In this document: one piece after another, positions 40,741 to 49,521 of the stretch | Position numbering within the stretch: the first letter of the stretch is position 1 | Layout of the letters: each line of letters begins with the position of its first letter | NCBI GenBank assembly: GCA_949296245.1 | Contig: CASFNW010000003.1 | Coordinates: forward strand, 1 to 64,000 | Reading direction: 5' to 3' | Origin: an uncultured bacterium | Lineage (GTDB): Bacteria; Cyanobacteriota; Vampirovibrionia; Gastranaerophilales; Gastranaerophilaceae | Length of the DNA: 64,000 nt | The notes under the pieces: generated by a model | What the model was told of the DNA's origin: nothing | The model's input: the letters and a program-made list of their open reading frames with translations, nothing else | Databases searched by the model: none | Program-made: the position numbers and the translations under genes

Positions 40741-41733
40741 TTATTTCAAAACACCTGATGTATCAGGTGTTTTTTGTTTTTGCAAATCTTGTAAAAAGCA
40801 AGCTCCGACTACACCCGAGAAATCACCGAGTTTGGCTTTTTTAAATTGAATTTTTGAAGCAGGCAAAGGCAGCGCCTTTGCTTTTGCTTTTGTTATGGTT
40901 CTTTCATAAAATTCATCAACCGCATCTATCAATCCGCCGCCGAGTACAATCAGCTCCGGATTATAAAAATTAATAATTGTCGCAAGTCCGTTGGATAAAT
41001 AATCTGATGCTTCATATAAAATTTGGGTAATAAGTTCATCATGGTGCGACAGCGCTTTTTTTATCATTTTAGAGCTTATAGCTTTGTCATCTCTCATGTA
41101 GTCCGTTATTACGGAAGCTCTGCCTTTTTTTAATGCTCCCATTATTCTGGCCTCTATTGCCGTGCGTGAAGCATAGGCTTCTAAACAGCCGTTGCCGCCG
41201 CATCCGCAGGGGCGGCCGCCCGCATCTACTATGATATGTCCTATTTCGCCTGCAGTGCCGGTTGCTCCGTGGCGAACCTGTCCGTTTTGTGCAATGCCAG
41301 AGCCTACTCCTGTTCCGACAAAAATACATACAAAGTCATCAAATCCTTTGCCTGCACCAAACTTCATTTCTCCAAGCGTTGCAATTTCTACGTCGTTACC
41401 GATAAATGTCGGGATATAAAACTCTCTTTCCAAAATCGCTTTTAAATTTAGATTTTCACAGTTTAAATTAGGAGCTGATACAAGAATCCCTCTTTCTCTG
41501 TCAACCTGCCCGGGTGCTCCTATACCGATGGAATCAATTTGTGCAATGTCAAAGTGAGAGGTTTCTATAAGCTCTTTAATCGAAAATTTTAGTTTTTCAA
41601 CTATATTTTCCGCATCTTTTTCTTTACCAGTTTTTTGTTTTATGGAATAAAGAACTTCACCGCTGCCTTTATTTACAATACCTGTAAGTATTTTTGTTCC
41701 GCCTAAATCAATTCCGATTGCATAGTTGGGCAT
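40741..41733 (-). CDS. ROK-family sugar kinase (glucokinase-like)
   Basis: A 330-residue ROK protein without the N-terminal winged helix, so a kinase and not a repressor. The phosphate motif is DLGGTK (9-14). The ROK zinc signature is GHIIVDAGGRPCGCGGNGCLEAYAS, split by its HxCxCGxxGCxE core. IGIGAPGQVD and NDVEIATLGE supply sugar and catalytic residues (the D in GNDVE). Glucokinase is most likely, though ManNAc or fructose kinases share the pattern. It lies 68 bases after the autotransporter gene but has its own extended -10 promoter. Confidence 0.9.
   Translation of the reverse strand: MPNYAIGIDLGGTKILTGIVNKGSGEVLYSIKQKTGKEKDAENIVEKLKFSIKELIETSHFDIAQIDSIGIGAPGQVDRERGILVSAPNLNCENLNLKAILEREFYIPTFIGNDVEIATLGEMKFGAGKGFDDFVCIFVGTGVGSGIAQNGQVRHGATGTAGEIGHIIVDAGGRPCGCGGNGCLEAYASRTAIEARIMGALKKGRASVITDYMRDDKAISSKMIKKALSHHDELITQILYEASDYLSNGLATIINFYNPELIVLGGGLIDAVDEFYERTITKAKAKALPLPASKIQFKKAKLGDFSGVVGACFLQDLQKQKTPDTSGVLK
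40750..40780 (+). terminator. terminator embedded in the ROK gene 3' end
   Basis: Stem AACACCTGA/TCAGGTGTT, loop TGTA, then a T-run, nine bases after the stop of the plus-strand gene. The same bases encode the last residues (TPDTSGVLK) of the convergent ROK kinase. Confidence 0.9.
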
Positions 41734-41779
41734 ATTGTCACTCCGATTATGTGTTTTCGCTTTTTAGCATATCAAAATA

Positions 41780-41788
41780 ATTATAGCA
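41780..41788 (-). promoter_or_regulatory. extended -10 promoter of the ROK kinase
   Basis: On the minus strand TGCTATAAT lies 46 bases upstream of the start codon. It overlaps a small hairpin ATAGCA/TGCTAT (41783-41798) that may end the preceding autotransporter message. Confidence 0.5.
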
Positions 41789-41801
41789 TATTTGCTATGA
41801 A

Positions 41802-44414
41802 TTATATACTTATACGAAAACCGAACTGAAGCGCTATACCGTTTCGTCCTCCGTTTCTTATCATTGCTTCCATAAATCCCGTTACTCTTTCGCCCCATCT
41901 CTTTTGTACACCTGCTCCGTATTGAACAAAAGGTTTTATTGCAAGATTGGGTAAATAAACATCATCGGCCTGAAATTTTGCGTGGTCAATAATATTCCAA
42001 ACCATTGAGACTGCTAGATACGGCTGAAAATAGTTCTTAAAATTGCCTATCAGTTTAATTCTCGGCTCTATCTGTAATGCATGTAAAGGTTTGGTATTTA
42101 TTCTTATATTCTGATAGGTATTATGATTAAAGGTATTTACAAACGAATAAGATGTCAAAACAGACGGCTGTACTATGAGTCTTTTTTTGAACACAGATAT
42201 ATTGTATCCGCTCATCTGTGCTATGCCTGTATTAAACATATTAAAATTGCTGCTGCCAAAGTAAGTTGAGGCTTCTGCAGAATTCGCACCTGCGTTTGCT
42301 GTCCAGGCTGTAAAGAAATTTCCTTTATAGAATACGGAATATATTCCTCCTAAGCCGCCGTTGTTGTAAATACTGTTCCCTTGATATGCCTGATGAGAGC
42401 CGTTATATGACACATATGCCCCGTATATTGTGTACCATCCTTTTTTTAGCTTTTTGAGCCCGCTTTCTGCCCCTACAAGGCTTCCGTAGCTTACATTTGA
42501 TACGGTCGGACCGTTTTTAAGTCCAACTGATTCAAATGTAGAATAAGGTTTAAACCATATACCGTTATGCGTTTCGGGCATGATAAAAGGTGAATAGATA
42601 AAATTCTCTGTTGAAGCGGTTTTATTTACTGCATTAAAACCCGTTTTTATTTCAGGGGGTGTTATCATTACCATATCAAGGTTTGCAAAAACATTGCGGT
42701 AGGTGTCTATCTGGGTTAAATACCCTGCAAGCTGGGTTGCTACCTGTGCAGCCAGTATTGATGAGTCAAATCCGCCTCTTATAAACTGAAAATTTCCGGT
42801 TGAAGAATCATAGCTGATATTGTAATTGTATAAAGGTGTTCGGAGATTCGACGGTGTATATGAGACATAATCTTTTAGTGTGTTGTCTGCAAAAGGAATT
42901 ATTATATCCTTTGCTTTTGGTGTGCCTTCAAGATTTAAGCCGGCGACAAATATATTTCCGTTCCCGCTTACAGAGGAGGCATTTATTGTGTCCATTATAC
43001 TTCCTGTTAAATTTACATCTGCATACAGGTTTGTTGTGCCTGTAAGATTCAGGTTTCCAAAATTTATATTGTTAATTTCATCATTGGCCATGTTAAAGTT
43101 GACATTGCTGCCAAAAGTTGTGTTTTGAGCATTAAAATACTGTGAATCAGAAAGAAGATTTAGTGTTCCTTCATTAAAATTGAAATTTCCCGTATAATTT
43201 TGGTTTTCTCCGCCTAAATTAAGATTGCCTGCATTGTTTTTGTTAATTGTACCTGTGCCTGATATTCCGCTTTGAATTGAATTTGTACCTGTGCCGTTAA
43301 AGTTTATTGTGCCTGTATTATAGATATCGTTTTTTTCATTGTTTTTATCATAATTGTCTTTCATTACTGTGTTGTCAAGATTCAGTGTTCCTCCGTTATA
43401 TACGGCGCCGCCTTCTCCGTATGTAACAGAGGAATCAGTTCTGTTGTTTGACAGAGTAGAATTTTTTAGAGTCATTGTTGCACCTGCAGAATTGTAGAGA
43501 GCACCTCCGTCACCGTAAAGTGCAGATGCAATTCTGTTGTTATCAACCGTAATATTGTCAGCCGTAAAATTTCCGCTGTTAAATATAGCACCGCCATAGG
43601 AAATAGAATTGTCGTGTGCTTTTATATAATTATTATTAAAGTTTGTATTTGTTATGGTAATACTGCCCGTGTTGTTTATTGCTCCGCCGTATACAAAACT
43701 TTGCTGAGGTCTGTCTTCTGTCAGACCTTCTGCATAATTGTTTTTAAAGCTGCTGTTATCAATAACAGCAGAACCGGTATTATTTAAGGCGCCGCCCTCT
43801 GCAAAAGTATAGCCTGAGGCATGGTTTCCGTTAAAATTTGTGCCATTTATAGTCATTTTAGCAGTTCCGCTGTCGTTATATCCGTTTGAGACAGCACCGC
43901 CTACTGCACCTGCTCCGGTTGTATAGTTTGACTCAAAATCTGCATTTTGAAGTATCATTTCTCCGCCCTGCAGATTGTAGACAGCACCGCCTATGCCGAA
44001 GTTTGTGTTTCCCGCATCTGCATAATTATTTTTAAATTCCGAGCTTATAAGGTCAGTTTCGCCTCCAAAGTTGAAAATTGCGCCTGCAAAATTTGAGTTT
44101 TGATAAATCTGACCTGCACAATTTTGCATAATAACTTCGTCAAAAGCGTTATCCCTGCTCAGTATAAATCCCCCGTAGAGATTTTCTCCGTCTATATTGT
44201 ACATATTGCCGTCAAAATTTATATTATAATTGAAAAAATGTCTGTCTATGGATTCTGTTGACACAAGATTATTTGTAAATCTGTAGGTATCACCGTTATT
44301 TAGCTCTGAGTTTAAAAGCTCGAAAAATGAAGAAATATCTATTGTATCGGCAAGGCATCCTGTTTGCAGAATAATTTGTAAAAACAAAATTAATATAAGT
44401 TTTATATTCTTCAT
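41802..44414 (-). CDS. Pmp-like autotransporter with GGA[IVL]/FxxN repeats
   Basis: This is an 870-residue exported outer-membrane protein. A signal sequence (IKLILILFLQIILQ) precedes a passenger of about 500 residues. The passenger carries seven copies of GGA[VIL]xN (GGAVYN, GGAVSN, GGALNN, GGAINN, GGAIFN, GGALYN, GGAVYN) alternating with FxxN words (FESN, FNGN, FKNN, FNNN). That pairing marks chlamydial polymorphic membrane proteins and related right-handed beta-helices. Residues about 600-870 fit an autotransporter barrel (GIWFKPYSTFES, alternating aromatic strands, last strand IALQFGFRISI). Likely a surface adhesin. The cysteine after LQTG does not fit a lipobox well. Confidence 0.88.
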   Translation of the reverse strand: MKNIKLILILFLQIILQTGCLADTIDISSFFELLNSELNNGDTYRFTNNLVSTESIDRHFFNYNINFDGNMYNIDGENLYGGFILSRDNAFDEVIMQNCAGQIYQNSNFAGAIFNFGGETDLISSEFKNNYADAGNTNFGIGGAVYNLQGGEMILQNADFESNYTTGAGAVGGAVSNGYNDSGTAKMTINGTNFNGNHASGYTFAEGGALNNTGSAVIDNSSFKNNYAEGLTEDRPQQSFVYGGAINNTGSITITNTNFNNNYIKAHDNSISYGGAIFNSGNFTADNITVDNNRIASALYGDGGALYNSAGATMTLKNSTLSNNRTDSSVTYGEGGAVYNGGTLNLDNTVMKDNYDKNNEKNDIYNTGTINFNGTGTNSIQSGISGTGTINKNNAGNLNLGGENQNYTGNFNFNEGTLNLLSDSQYFNAQNTTFGSNVNFNMANDEINNINFGNLNLTGTTNLYADVNLTGSIMDTINASSVSGNGNIFVAGLNLEGTPKAKDIIIPFADNTLKDYVSYTPSNLRTPLYNYNISYDSSTGNFQFIRGGFDSSILAAQVATQLAGYLTQIDTYRNVFANLDMVMITPPEIKTGFNAVNKTASTENFIYSPFIMPETHNGIWFKPYSTFESVGLKNGPTVSNVSYGSLVGAESGLKKLKKGWYTIYGAYVSYNGSHQAYQGNSIYNNGGLGGIYSVFYKGNFFTAWTANAGANSAEASTYFGSSNFNMFNTGIAQMSGYNISVFKKRLIVQPSVLTSYSFVNTFNHNTYQNIRINTKPLHALQIEPRIKLIGNFKNYFQPYLAVSMVWNIIDHAKFQADDVYLPNLAIKPFVQYGAGVQKRWGERVTGFMEAMIRNGGRNGIALQFGFRISI

Positions 44415-44515
44415 AAAACTTATATTATGTTTTGATAATTATATATCTATTCATCTTTTGTTTAGTTGTTTTGGCTAACGTGGACTAGGTTAATTATTCA
44501 TAGATTATACTTGTA

Positions 44516-44766
44516 ATCTAATCTAGTGTCACAGTTGCCGCCGGCTGTCTTGAAATCAGACACTTCTGCACTTCATAAGGACAGGCTCACTACTGCTCAC
44601 TTCGTTGCGCGTGTTCGCTTTGTCAAAACTCAACATTTTCCTTCGTAGCGGCACCGGGTGCTCCGCACAAAGCGTGCCCCGCTTAACTCAGCCGGCACCT
44701 GCTCACCTTGCTTCTTTTGCCACTCTGCCGAACAAAAGTTGACTAAATGTCAAGTCTTGTGAGAGG
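44516..44766. repeat. dispersed repeat, copy A
   Basis: Left block ATCTAATCTAGTGT at 44516 and right block ending TTGTGAGAGG at 44766 are shared, in the same orientation and order, with 60740-61108. The middle differs in length (about 190 versus 310 bases) and sequence. No open frame or transposase relic was seen. Confidence 0.65.
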
Positions 44767-44893
44767 GCTTTGCTTCAGTGCAAAATGTCTTCACGTATAG
44801 TGAACAAAAGACACTCAAAAAATTCGTGATAATGAATGAAGTGATGTGAACGAATTTTTCTAGGACATATTATGAAAAAACTCGAATTTAATG

Positions 44894-44899
44894 TATAAT
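44894..44899 (+). promoter_or_regulatory. -10 box of the envelope cluster
   Basis: A perfect TATAAT lies 24 bases before the ATG at 44924, with AAAGGAG at 44907-44913. No -35 match was seen. Confidence 0.5.
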
Positions 44900-44923
44900 C
44901 ATTCTTAAAGGAGTATATTGAGT

Positions 44924-45130
44924 ATGCTTTTGGAGAAGTTAAATATTAAATTTATTGCAGCTATTATAGCAGTAATTGTTCTGGTTTTTACTATAATATT
45001 GTGCATTGCTTCTCCTCAAATGCATAAACCTTTTGAGATAAGTATTATTAAAAATATAATAAAAATTAATGCTGACGGAAGTACATCTGTTACAAAAGAA
45101 ATAACAACTACTAAAATCAGGGAGAAATAG
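44924..45130 (+). CDS. small single-pass membrane protein, unknown
   Basis: This 68-residue protein has one strong membrane helix (FIAAIIAVIVLVFTIILCIA) followed by SPQMHKP and a short polar tail ending in TTTKIREK. The helix-TPxMH arrangement recurs at the N-terminus of the TonB-like protein at 48578 (CFTPKMHN), so the two anchors seem related. I use ATG 44924; a TTG six bases earlier is also possible given the AAAGGAG site. First gene of the cluster 44924-50532, ending two bases before the next start. Confidence 0.65.
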   Translation: MLLEKLNIKFIAAIIAVIVLVFTIILCIASPQMHKPFEISIIKNIIKINADGSTSVTKEITTTKIREK

Positions 45131-45132
45131 TT

Positions 45133-46185
45133 GTGAAAAAATACGTTTCATTAATATTAGCTATAGTTTATTTGTTTTCAACAAATGTATGTTTTGCGTT
45201 TAGCGAGTTGAATTATTTAAAAAACATTGATAAAAATACTTTGATACCTCAGGTAGAAGGTGTTTTGACTGACAATTCTTATGATATAAAACAAAAAAAT
45301 CCCGTATATTCTGTATATTCAGTTTCATCCAAAAAACCGGAAAGACATATATCAATAGTTTTACAGCAAAGCGGTTCAAACCTTTTTTATTATTTTGAAT
45401 CAGACGATTCAAGCAAAAAAGTGCATAAAAAAATTCTTAAAATGATAAAAAAACAGGATATTGTATACGAACAATCTGAAAATCAAATGCATCTTGCAAA
45501 TTTTTCAAAAGTAGTTCAAAAAACAATCTCAGGTGAAAAAACAAAGTATACTTTTGAACAACCGAAACCTTCGGTATCTGCAGATAAACAATCTGCGGTG
45601 ACGAAAAAGCAGGATAATACAACCCTGAAGGGCTTTGTCGGAAAAGTACCTAAGGGTACATCAATGGATGTTTATTTACAGGCAGCTATTAATACTGCTA
45701 CTGCTAATAAAGGTGATAATGTTACTGCTGTTCTAAAAAGCAACTGGATGTATAAAGACTCTATTATTGCGGAACAGGGCAGTTTATTATACGGAACACT
45801 GTCTGAAGCAAATCATGCGAAACTCGGTTCAAGGAACGGCTCTGTTAAAATTGTTTTTAATAATCTTGTTACTCCGAGAGGAAAATCTTATCAAATTTCT
45901 ACAGAGCCTGTAGAATTTAATGTTACAAATGACGGAAAAGTAAAGAAAGCCGTAACAAGTACGCTTGCTGCAGCTGCAATTGGTGCACTTATAGGGTTAG
46001 CTTTTGCTGCACTTACAGGTGATACATCAAATTTAGCCCAGGGAGCAATTATCGGAGCAGGAATAAGCGGCGGCGGTACTCTTATAGCTAACGTTGCAGA
46101 GAAGGGCGTAGATGCGGAAATACCTGCATATACTGATTTGCAGGTAGAGCTGGCAAGTCCATTGTCAGTTGTTTTAAGTTATTAG
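45133..46185 (+). CDS. exported protein with VirB10-like strand pattern and Gly-zipper
   Basis: This 350-residue protein has a signal peptide ending VCFA. Residues 25-150 are charged and unrecognised. From about residue 165, FVGKVPKGTSMDVYLQAAI, GSLLYGTLSEANHAKLGSR and VKIVFNNLVTPRGKSYQI repeat the pattern seen in the protein at 10698. A hydrophobic Gly/Ala segment (AAAAIGALIGLAFAALTG and IIGAGISGGGTLI) follows, then a strand LQVELASPLSV. The layout resembles periplasmic beta-barrel proteins that anchor in an outer membrane. The start is GTG with GGGAG eight bases upstream. Second gene in the cluster. Confidence 0.72.
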   Translation: MKKYVSLILAIVYLFSTNVCFAFSELNYLKNIDKNTLIPQVEGVLTDNSYDIKQKNPVYSVYSVSSKKPERHISIVLQQSGSNLFYYFESDDSSKKVHKKILKMIKKQDIVYEQSENQMHLANFSKVVQKTISGEKTKYTFEQPKPSVSADKQSAVTKKQDNTTLKGFVGKVPKGTSMDVYLQAAINTATANKGDNVTAVLKSNWMYKDSIIAEQGSLLYGTLSEANHAKLGSRNGSVKIVFNNLVTPRGKSYQISTEPVEFNVTNDGKVKKAVTSTLAAAAIGALIGLAFAALTGDTSNLAQGAIIGAGISGGGTLIANVAEKGVDAEIPAYTDLQVELASPLSVVLSY

Positions 46186-46199
46186 AAAATGAGGATTTT

Positions 46200-46871
46200 A
46201 TGAATAATAAAAGATTGATTATACTCGGGATTATAATACTTGTTTGTGCGATTATGTGCAAATTAATCTTTATGGGGCTCAAAAATATAAAAATTGATGA
46301 ATTTAAACCCGCAGCAGTTATTTTTGTGGTAGATGCATCTGCCTCAAATCAAGCAAAACTGGATGAGGAAATAAAATACCTAAAATCAATTTGTTCAATA
46401 CTTGACCCTGAGGATGCTATTAAGATACTCAGAGTCTCGGAAAAATCTTACTTAATTTATGAAGGTGCACCGACTGACGGTTCAGGTATCACAAAAGCTT
46501 TAAATAAATTCACTGAATATGACAGTTCCGAATACGGTACCGCATACGGTGAAGCACTAAAAAAAGCCTTTGATCACTGTCTTACTATGAAAAAAGAAGG
46601 CTACACGCCGTCTGTGGTTGTAATAGGCGATTTAGAAAATGAAGGTGATATATCAAAACAGATTGATTGGGAAACACTGCCTCAAAATGTCAAAAATGTA
46701 CAGAAATATATACCTGAAATTTCTATGATGTTTGCTTATGCAGAGCCTGAAAAATTGGATTATGTAAAAACAAAATTGAATCCTGTTTTAGGAGAAAAGA
46801 AACTTATTATTGTGAATGAGATAACCGTAAATAAATCTCAGAGAAAACTTTTAGAAGCAATCGGAAGGTAG
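46200..46871 (+). CDS. membrane-anchored vWA-domain protein
   Basis: This 223-residue protein has an N-terminal membrane helix (LIILGIIILVCAIMCKLIF) and a von Willebrand A domain outside. The metal site (MIDAS) is D45-A-S47-A-S49 in FVVDASASN, with GTAYGEAL providing the threonine and VVVIGDLENEG the third acidic loop. vWA domains bind protein ligands through a metal ion. It lies 14 bases after the Gly-zipper gene and nine bases before the polytopic gene, so all are probably one message. A second, secreted vWA protein ends the cluster. Confidence 0.82.
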   Translation: MNNKRLIILGIIILVCAIMCKLIFMGLKNIKIDEFKPAAVIFVVDASASNQAKLDEEIKYLKSICSILDPEDAIKILRVSEKSYLIYEGAPTDGSGITKALNKFTEYDSSEYGTAYGEALKKAFDHCLTMKKEGYTPSVVVIGDLENEGDISKQIDWETLPQNVKNVQKYIPEISMMFAYAEPEKLDYVKTKLNPVLGEKKLIIVNEITVNKSQRKLLEAIGR

Positions 46872-46880
46872 GATAAATAA

Positions 46881-48560
46881 ATGACTTTTACTATTATCAC
46901 TAAAAAATTTCAACAGACATTTAATTCCGGTGATGTCATAAATATTACATCAGGAAAAACAAGTGAATGCTGCATAAATTTTGGCTTTGATTATGTACTG
47001 ACAGTAGAATATGACAGAAACACAAATGTTTGTCATTTATTTAATCCGCTTAATTGCGACAGGCTTCTGTTCAAAGGTCAGCCGCTGCCGTCAAAGATGG
47101 ATTTTACCGGTATGTGTAAAATTATGATAAAAGATGCTGACGAATTTATCACAATTAAGTATTCTGAAGAACCTGACTCTGCAGCGCAAAATCAGACTGT
47201 ACCGCTGCTACATTCAGCGCAGACAGTTCATCATCAGGTTTCTCAAACACACAATGTAGCAAATAATCAGCAGCCACATCCTGATTTATCATTAAATAAT
47301 GATGTACAGGGAATGTTTGATGACAGGAACGCTGCTATAAAAATGAAAATAGAAAAGAGAAAAAGCGATATTGAAAAAGTCAGAGTTTCTATTATTAAAC
47401 AGGTCGGCTTTAAGATAAGTGAACTCAAACATAAAATTTCTATGAACTCTAAAGCAGGTATATTTTTGCATATTGCTCTATTTGCTTCATCGATAATACT
47501 TGCATTCGGTTTATCAGGTTATCTTACGGGATTGCCGCTGAAAGATGCTGCAACTATGATACAAATGCCTATAAATATGCGAATAGTTGTTATGTATTCG
47601 ATAATTTTGTACGCAATTGGTCTTGCTCTGAAACAGGGTATTTATTTATACCTGCAAAATAAAACAGAGCGGGCTTCTTCTTCAAATCAATTTGCGGAAA
47701 AGTTTATGATATTGGCACCTTTATTATTTTATTCGGGTGTTTACGCAATAAATTTATTGTATTATATGTCACCTAAGACAATGCCGTTCTTTGCGGTATT
47801 TATGTCTTTGTTTTTTACAGCTTCCAGCATAGCATTAGCTGTTGCCTGCGGGTATTTTAAATACAGCAGTCTTGTCTATTCTCAGGAACTTGATAAATAT
47901 GAATACAGGGAAGATTTTGAAAGCGTTGTAAAAGCTTATCAGCAGTGGATAGAAGCATTTGTTAATAATCTTAGTAATACAAAAATACAGAATATTAAAG
48001 ATAAATTGTTTATGCTCCAGCTAAAATCCATAGGAGAAACTGTTCTCGGTATTTTGACAGCACCGTTTCTTGCATACGGTGTTTCAAACACTCTTGCTAT
48101 GTGTTTCCCGGAAGCAGCAGGCTGGATAAGAATATCAGGCTTAAGGTTCAGTCCGATATTTCTTGTTTTAGCTACATTTTTAATCATTTTTGCATTTTTT
48201 GCTTTTGTAAATGCATTTTTCTGTAATAAAAAAGTTCAGGCATCAAATGTATTAAAAAACGACGGTTTCAGCAATTATCTGCAGCACGGTGTTGAAATAT
48301 ACGGGATTCAAGGAGTAAGAAAACTCGATACGGAAATGAGACGTTCATTTATTATCGGTATATGTATTATCTTTATTGAATTTTCAATGAACATTTCTTA
48401 CTTTATGCAGGAAATGGGCGGCGACCTAAACGGTATGTTCTTAAGCTCGGTTGCGGCTCTTGTTCCTACAGCATTGTTGATTGCGGAAACATATATGCTG
48501 AGCCAGACAAAATTTGAAATCTATGCCTGTGATGAGTTAATTGCAAAAATTGATAACTAA
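46881..48560 (+). CDS. polytopic membrane protein with cytosolic N-terminal domain, unknown
   Basis: This 559-residue protein starts with about 95 residues of beta-rich soluble domain (FNSGDVINITSG, INFGFDYVLTVEY), faintly FHA-like, and a polar linker to residue 190. Then follow about seven to nine hydrophobic segments, for example FLHIALFASSIILAFGLSGY, IVVMYSIILYAIGLALKQG, FFAVFMSLFFTASSIALAVA, FLVLATFLIIFAFFAFVNAF and IIGICIIFIEFSMNISYF. A cytosolic loop lies near residues 335-380. The last segment (VAALVPTALLIAETYML) recalls the pore helices of ExbB/MotA proteins, but I do not consider that proven. It could be the channel or platform of the cluster. Confidence 0.72.
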   Translation: MTFTIITKKFQQTFNSGDVINITSGKTSECCINFGFDYVLTVEYDRNTNVCHLFNPLNCDRLLFKGQPLPSKMDFTGMCKIMIKDADEFITIKYSEEPDSAAQNQTVPLLHSAQTVHHQVSQTHNVANNQQPHPDLSLNNDVQGMFDDRNAAIKMKIEKRKSDIEKVRVSIIKQVGFKISELKHKISMNSKAGIFLHIALFASSIILAFGLSGYLTGLPLKDAATMIQMPINMRIVVMYSIILYAIGLALKQGIYLYLQNKTERASSSNQFAEKFMILAPLLFYSGVYAINLLYYMSPKTMPFFAVFMSLFFTASSIALAVACGYFKYSSLVYSQELDKYEYREDFESVVKAYQQWIEAFVNNLSNTKIQNIKDKLFMLQLKSIGETVLGILTAPFLAYGVSNTLAMCFPEAAGWIRISGLRFSPIFLVLATFLIIFAFFAFVNAFFCNKKVQASNVLKNDGFSNYLQHGVEIYGIQGVRKLDTEMRRSFIIGICIIFIEFSMNISYFMQEMGGDLNGMFLSSVAALVPTALLIAETYMLSQTKFEIYACDELIAKIDN

Positions 48561-48577
48561 CGAAATGAGATATTATT

Positions 48578-49519
48578 TTGTATAAGATATTTATAGTCGC
48601 TATTATATTTTTGGCAATATTATACAGTATGTTTGTTGTGTGTTTTACCCCAAAAATGCACAATCAAATACTTGTGTATGATTCTGCTTATGAAATTGTT
48701 GATACTCATAAAGTAGAAACTGAAACCAAACAGCTTCCCACAAGAACTAATCAGCAGCCGTCTGAAAAAACAGTACAAAAGCAAACAGTGAATAAACCTG
48801 TTACCCGGTTTTTTGTGCAAAAACAGAATAAAACGGTTACAGAACCGGTTACAAAGACTGTAAAACAGCAGACTGTAAAAACTACTGCGGCTGAGAAAAA
48901 AACTCAGCCGGTAAAGCAGGTGCAGACTCAGGTTAAAAAGCAGGTGCAGACTCAGGTTAAAAAGCAGGTGCAGACTCAGGTTAAAAAGCAGGTGCAGACT
49001 CAGGTTAAAAAGCAGGTGCAAACTACAACAAAGCAGGCTTCGAAACCTCAGACTAAGAAAACAGCAACGCAAACCGTTAAAAAAACACCTGCTGCGCAGA
49101 CAAAAACTGCTGAAAAACAGCAAAAAACTTCTGTTCAGATTGCTAAAGAGCAACAGGAGGCAGAACAGTTAGAGCTTATAAGATGGAACAAGTGGCGTTC
49201 GGATTTGCAAAATAAAATCATGCAGGATGTAAGACTTCCTATTGTTCCTCAGGGCACTGTTTTTAAATTTAGTTTTGATGTTGATAAATACGGAAAAGTG
49301 ATGAATATCCAGACGTGGTCTACAAATCCTTCTTTCACACCATATGCTATTCAGTATATTGCACCTGTAATAAGAAGCTATCAGGGAAAATCAATTTTAA
49401 ATTTTCCGGAAGGTTCTAACAGAATCAGCACCACTGTGGAAGGCGGCTGGAAAATTTCTTCATCCACAAAATACAGTACACCTGCAGATTTTAAAGATAT
49501 AGAAACAGTAAGGAATTAA
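48578..49519 (+). CDS. TonB-like protein with tandem QVQTQVKK repeats
   Basis: This 313-residue protein has an N-terminal anchor (FIVAIIFLAILYSMFVVCF) followed by TPKMH. A long Lys/Gln/Thr linker (residues 45-190) includes four exact QVQTQVKK repeats, and the C-terminal domain (RWNKWRSDLQNKIMQDVRLP... FKFSFDVDKYGKVMNIQTW) has the TonB C-terminal fold pattern. TonB-like proteins span the periplasm and pull on outer-membrane partners. The start is TTG, with GAGA about ten bases upstream and no ATG nearby. It is followed two bases later by a second TonB-C-like gene. No ExbD is recognised. Confidence 0.75.
   Translation: MYKIFIVAIIFLAILYSMFVVCFTPKMHNQILVYDSAYEIVDTHKVETETKQLPTRTNQQPSEKTVQKQTVNKPVTRFFVQKQNKTVTEPVTKTVKQQTVKTTAAEKKTQPVKQVQTQVKKQVQTQVKKQVQTQVKKQVQTQVKKQVQTTTKQASKPQTKKTATQTVKKTPAAQTKTAEKQQKTSVQIAKEQQEAEQLELIRWNKWRSDLQNKIMQDVRLPIVPQGTVFKFSFDVDKYGKVMNIQTWSTNPSFTPYAIQYIAPVIRSYQGKSILNFPEGSNRISTTVEGGWKISSSTKYSTPADFKDIETVRN
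48917..49012 (+). repeat. 24-bp tandem repeat, four exact copies
   Basis: Four identical 24-base units (48917, 48941, 48965, 48989) encode QVQTQVKK inside the periplasmic linker of the TonB-like protein; a fifth is partial. Perfect identity at the DNA level implies recent slippage, so copy number may vary between strains. Confidence 0.95.
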
Positions 49520-49521
49520 TA

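Larger units (their letters stand above)
44415..44923. other. non-coding repeat island A
   Basis: About 500 bases without a supportable gene. Base composition is richer in G+C than the flanks and the stretch is full of short inverted words (GCACCGGGTGC, CACTTCGTTGCGCG). Two blocks match repeat island B at 60.7-61.1 kb in order: ATCTAATCTAGTGT (44516-44529; 60740-60753) with CAGTTG and CTGTCTTG after it, and CACTCTGCCGAACAAAA (44721-44737; 61067-61083 with one change) followed by TTGTGAGAGG. The last 40 bases hold the promoter of the envelope cluster. Confidence 0.65.

Noticed and set aside
44480-44880. Transposase or integrase remnant in the repeat islands
   Set aside because: No open frame or catalytic motif seen in any frame; only short repeats.
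46881-48560. ExbB/MotA-type proton channel
   Set aside because: Only one helix looks similar, the number of helices is too high, and no ExbD partner is seen.
48917-49012. CRISPR-like array
   Set aside because: Repeats are directly adjacent with no spacers, in frame, and encode QVQTQVKK.
48620-49153. Leu/Phe/Ser-rich open frame on the minus strand opposite the TonB-like gene
   Set aside because: It mirrors the KQ/T-rich tandem repeats in the opposite frame; no ribosome-binding site, and the plus-strand gene fits its operon.
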